64,000 nt of DNA from Tilletia caries (Eukaryota; Basidiomycota; Exobasidiomycetes; Tilletiales; Tilletiaceae): positions 434,001 through 498,000 of the forward strand of contig JALUTQ010000033.1 of the NCBI GenBank assembly GCA_032718865.1, written 5' to 3'. Positions within the stretch are counted from its first letter, which is position 1. Every line of letters begins with the position of its first letter. The notes below the pieces were generated by a model that was not told the DNA's origin, made no database searches, and saw nothing but the letters and a program-made list of their open reading frames with translations. The translations under genes and the position numbers were made by a program. Below, in pieces: positions 61,531-64,000 of the stretch.

Positions 61531-64000
61531 TTAGCTTTCTTCCCGCGAGCCCTGCTTCGCCTTACCCTTACCCTTGCCCTTCCCTTTCCCCTTCCCCCCA
61601 GCTGTCGGGAATCCCATCTGCGCCTCCTGCACCGGCATCAACACCCCCTCCCCCATCCCCATCCCCATCCCCATCCCTCCCACCCCCTCCTCCCCTTCCC
61701 TCACCGCACCACCCTCCACCTTCTTCCGCGCACCACCCTCATCCGGCGACGAGAACTTGCTCTGTACAGCCCGATAATGCTCCATCTCCTGCTCCGACAC
61801 GCTCGGCACGAGCTCCCGCAGCGCCGCTTCGAAGTCGACCCGCCCGACCCGGACCTCGATCTCGGACGGCTGCGCAAGTTCGGCGAGGTAGTACTGCGGC
61901 GTGATCGGGTACGGATGCGGGTACGTCGTCGTTGCTGGTCCTTGATCTTCGACGATCGACGCAGCAGCACGGCGGTTAGGGTTGAACGGATGCTCGGCAT
62001 TGAGCTTCTCCAGCTTCTCATCCACCTCGCCCGCCTTGCGCGTCATTGCCTTCAGCATCGCGTCCGAGCAGAGCGCATAGAAGTCCGCCCCCGTCAGGTT
62101 GAACGGGCACTGGTTCGCGATCACGCCCAGATCGTTGCCCAGGTCCGGCTCGAGCTTGAACTTGCGCGTCAGGGCTTGGAGGATGTTCAATTGGGCCTCG
62201 TGTGTTTCGGAGACGGACAGGTAGAGCATCCGGTCGAACCTGTAAGAGATGAGATAGAATGAGAGCATCAGTAAACCCAATTGGTATTAGGAACCAGTTA
62301 TTGGCTCGAGAAACTCACCTGCCCGGTCTCAGCAACGCCGGATCAAGCAAATCCGGCCGATTCGTCGCCCCAATCACAAACACATCCGCACCCCCCGCCT
62401 CACCACTCATCCCATCAAGCTCCGCCAAAAGCTGACTAACAATCCGATCCATCACCCCTCCCGAATCACCCTGATTCCCCCGCTTAGGCGCGACGGAGTC
62501 CAGCTCGTCAAAGAAGATCACACACGGCTTCGCATCGCGCGCACGTTGGAAGACGCGACGCACGTTCGCTTCCGACTCGCCGATGTACATATTTAGCAAC
62601 TCGGGGCCTTTGACGGAGAAGAAGTTGAGCGAGCACGAGGTCGCTACCGCTTTTGCCAGGAGGGTCTTGCCCGTCCCCGGCGGGCCGTAGAGTAAGATCC
62701 CACTCCGCTTCTTCAGCCCGTCGGAGAAGAGCTCAGGATGCTCGAGCGGGAGCTGGATCGTGTCGAGGATATCGTTCTTCACGGCCGCAAGACCGCCGAC
62801 GTCGTCCCACGTCACGTTCGGGATCTTCGGAGCACCGATGCTCTCGCTGTAGCTTGCCCGGGCCTTGTTGAGCGCGATCTCGAAGTCGGCGCCGCTTAGC
62901 GCTATGCCTGCCGCAGCGGCATTGGCGACGGACCAGGCCTGATCGCCGCTGGTGTGTGCAAATCGACAAAAAGGCAAAGGAAGTCAGTTATCACATCCAC
63001 CCACTTTCGTCGTCGCGAGCGTTCCGGAGAAGAAGGGAGGGGGAGGGCTAAAACTCACAAATGCTTCTCCAAGCGCGCCATAGCAGCCAGCTTGGCGCGA
63101 GCCACCAGGTCGACCAGATCCGCCGCAACAAGCGCCGCCGTCTGAGTCGCGAGCGCCTTCAGACTCACGTCCGGATAGATCGCCGTGCCCTTCACTGCCG
63201 TCTCGAGGATCTCCAACCGCTCGGCCTCATTTGGTGCCTGTGTGTGCGTGTGCGCGCGAAGAGAAAACACATGAGTCCTTAATGGTCTCTTCCAGAAAGG
63301 GCGATGAGGGGAGGGGGGCAGGGAAACTCACGGAGATTGCGACTTCGTGCTTGAAGCAGCCTAGTACGCTGGTCGGACACTTATCCGGATCACTCGTCGT
63401 AGCAAAAACAGCAATCGGCAGCGGCAGCTCCACCTCCTCGTCCCCATCCTCATTCTCGTCCCCTACCTCTCCTTCCTCACCAGGGCCAGTCGTTTTCCCA
63501 TCCTCCAACCCGGCCCCCGCCTCCCGCTTCCGCCGCCTCCTCCTCCTCCGTTCCCCCGCCCTCCTCAAGCCCTTAATACAGTCCCCCAACACGCCCGCCA
63601 TGAGCGGCTCCTGCCCGCTCTCCATCGCCTGACTCTTCCTCGCGAGCGCCTCGACGTTCATGAGGAGCAAGATCGCAGGTCCTAAGGACGCTGCTTTTTC
63701 GAAGCGGGCGCGGAGGACGCCTTCTGTTCGGGCGTCGGTGTCGGAGAGGAGGTCGTAGCAGTTCAACTGGTGGGCGAAGCTCACGCTGTGTGTTCAGCTA
63801 AAATTGCTAATGGTGTAGATGGGGTTAGATTTCCCTTTGAGAAAGACTCACCTCGAGCAAATGGACACCACACCGCTGCGCAACCCATCTCACGACCGTC
63901 TTCTTCCCGCTCCCCCTCGCGCCTTTGATCAGTACGCTGAGATGCAGCCCGAAGTCCTGGGTGCGCGGGAGTAGGGTGGCCTGTACGAGGTGGGACAGCC
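61531..64000 (-). CDS. PEX6: peroxisomal AAA ATPase PEX6 (5' partial)
   Basis: Model: complement of 63852-64000 (open), 63332-63766, 63059-63237, 62319-62948 and 61531-62239; about 700 residues visible. D1 module: [20 protein letters not shown] with a Walker A in which the residue after the Lys is Lys instead of Ser/Thr, and a degenerate Walker B ([11 protein letters not shown]). D2 module is canonical: [28 protein letters not shown], second-region-of-homology [20 protein letters not shown]. The split at 63766 was chosen because it gives [13 protein letters not shown], as in the family. With Pex1 it extracts ubiquitinated Pex5 from peroxisome membranes. The C-terminus ends in a Gly/Met run and a Lys/Gly-rich tail. 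Confidence 0.92.

Noticed and set aside
63767..63785. Acceptor at 63786 for the PEX6 exon (19 bp upstream in the transcript)
   Set aside because: It breaks the phase with the preceding exon; the CCAG ending at 63767 gives the family-typical [13 protein letters not shown] junction.

Overview
The window reads as nuclear DNA of a filamentous or dimorphic basidiomycete. Genes have short GT-AG introns (about 40-100 bp), intergenic gaps are compact, coding sequence is GC-rich, and proteins carry long Ser/Ala/Gln-rich disordered stretches encoded by in-frame microsatellites. The style resembles Ustilaginomycotina, but that placement is an inference; no marker gene here fixes the species. All gene models were spliced by eye from reading frames, splice-site consensus and protein-family expectations.

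Layout. 1-4641 (+) is the 3' part of a TRAPPII subunit gene (Trs130/TRAPPC10 type). 4851-5843 (-) is a mitochondrial DUF1279/FAM210-like membrane protein. 6130-7738 is a PIF/Harbinger transposon with an intact-looking DDE transposase and a convergent coiled-coil ORF. 8172-10207 is a non-autonomous element with terminal inverted repeats and a 9-bp target duplication. Nested in it is a 727-bp fold-back element whose arms are arrays of a 22-bp unit. 10671-18662 (-) is a giant five-exon Tag1/DUF3712-like membrane protein (2548 aa). 19530-20569 holds two adjacent MITEs with TA target sites. 20975-25179 (-) is a LONRF-type RING-RING-LON protein. 27512-29205 (+) is GID/CTLH E3 subunit Fyv10/Gid9. 29432-30424 (-) is eEF1B-alpha. 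30658-32205 (+) is a polyQ multi-pass membrane protein of unknown function. 33850-38972 (-) is a kelch-BTB protein. 40088-48137 (-) is a second giant Tag1/DUF3712-like gene (2565 aa), paralogous to the first with all four introns at equivalent positions. 49641-50074 is a further MITE containing a tRNA-like stretch. 50766-51611 (+) is a short-chain dehydrogenase. 52242-56468 (-) is PI 4-kinase Pik1, divergent from a JMJD7-type JmjC hydroxylase (56607-57958, +). 58775-59587 (-) is a degenerate SDR-like protein. 60065-61283 (-) is deoxyhypusine synthase. 61531-64000 (-) is the 3' part of peroxin PEX6.

The genes do not form a metabolic cluster. Several housekeeping genes share themes: Golgi and vesicle traffic (Trs130, Pik1), translation and its factors (eEF1B, deoxyhypusine synthase, JMJD7), ubiquitin-linked proteolysis (LONRF, Fyv10) and peroxisome biogenesis (PEX6). 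The most unusual content is the pair of very large triple-module DUF3712 proteins and the set of structured non-autonomous transposable elements, especially the nested fold-back element with 22-bp arrays.
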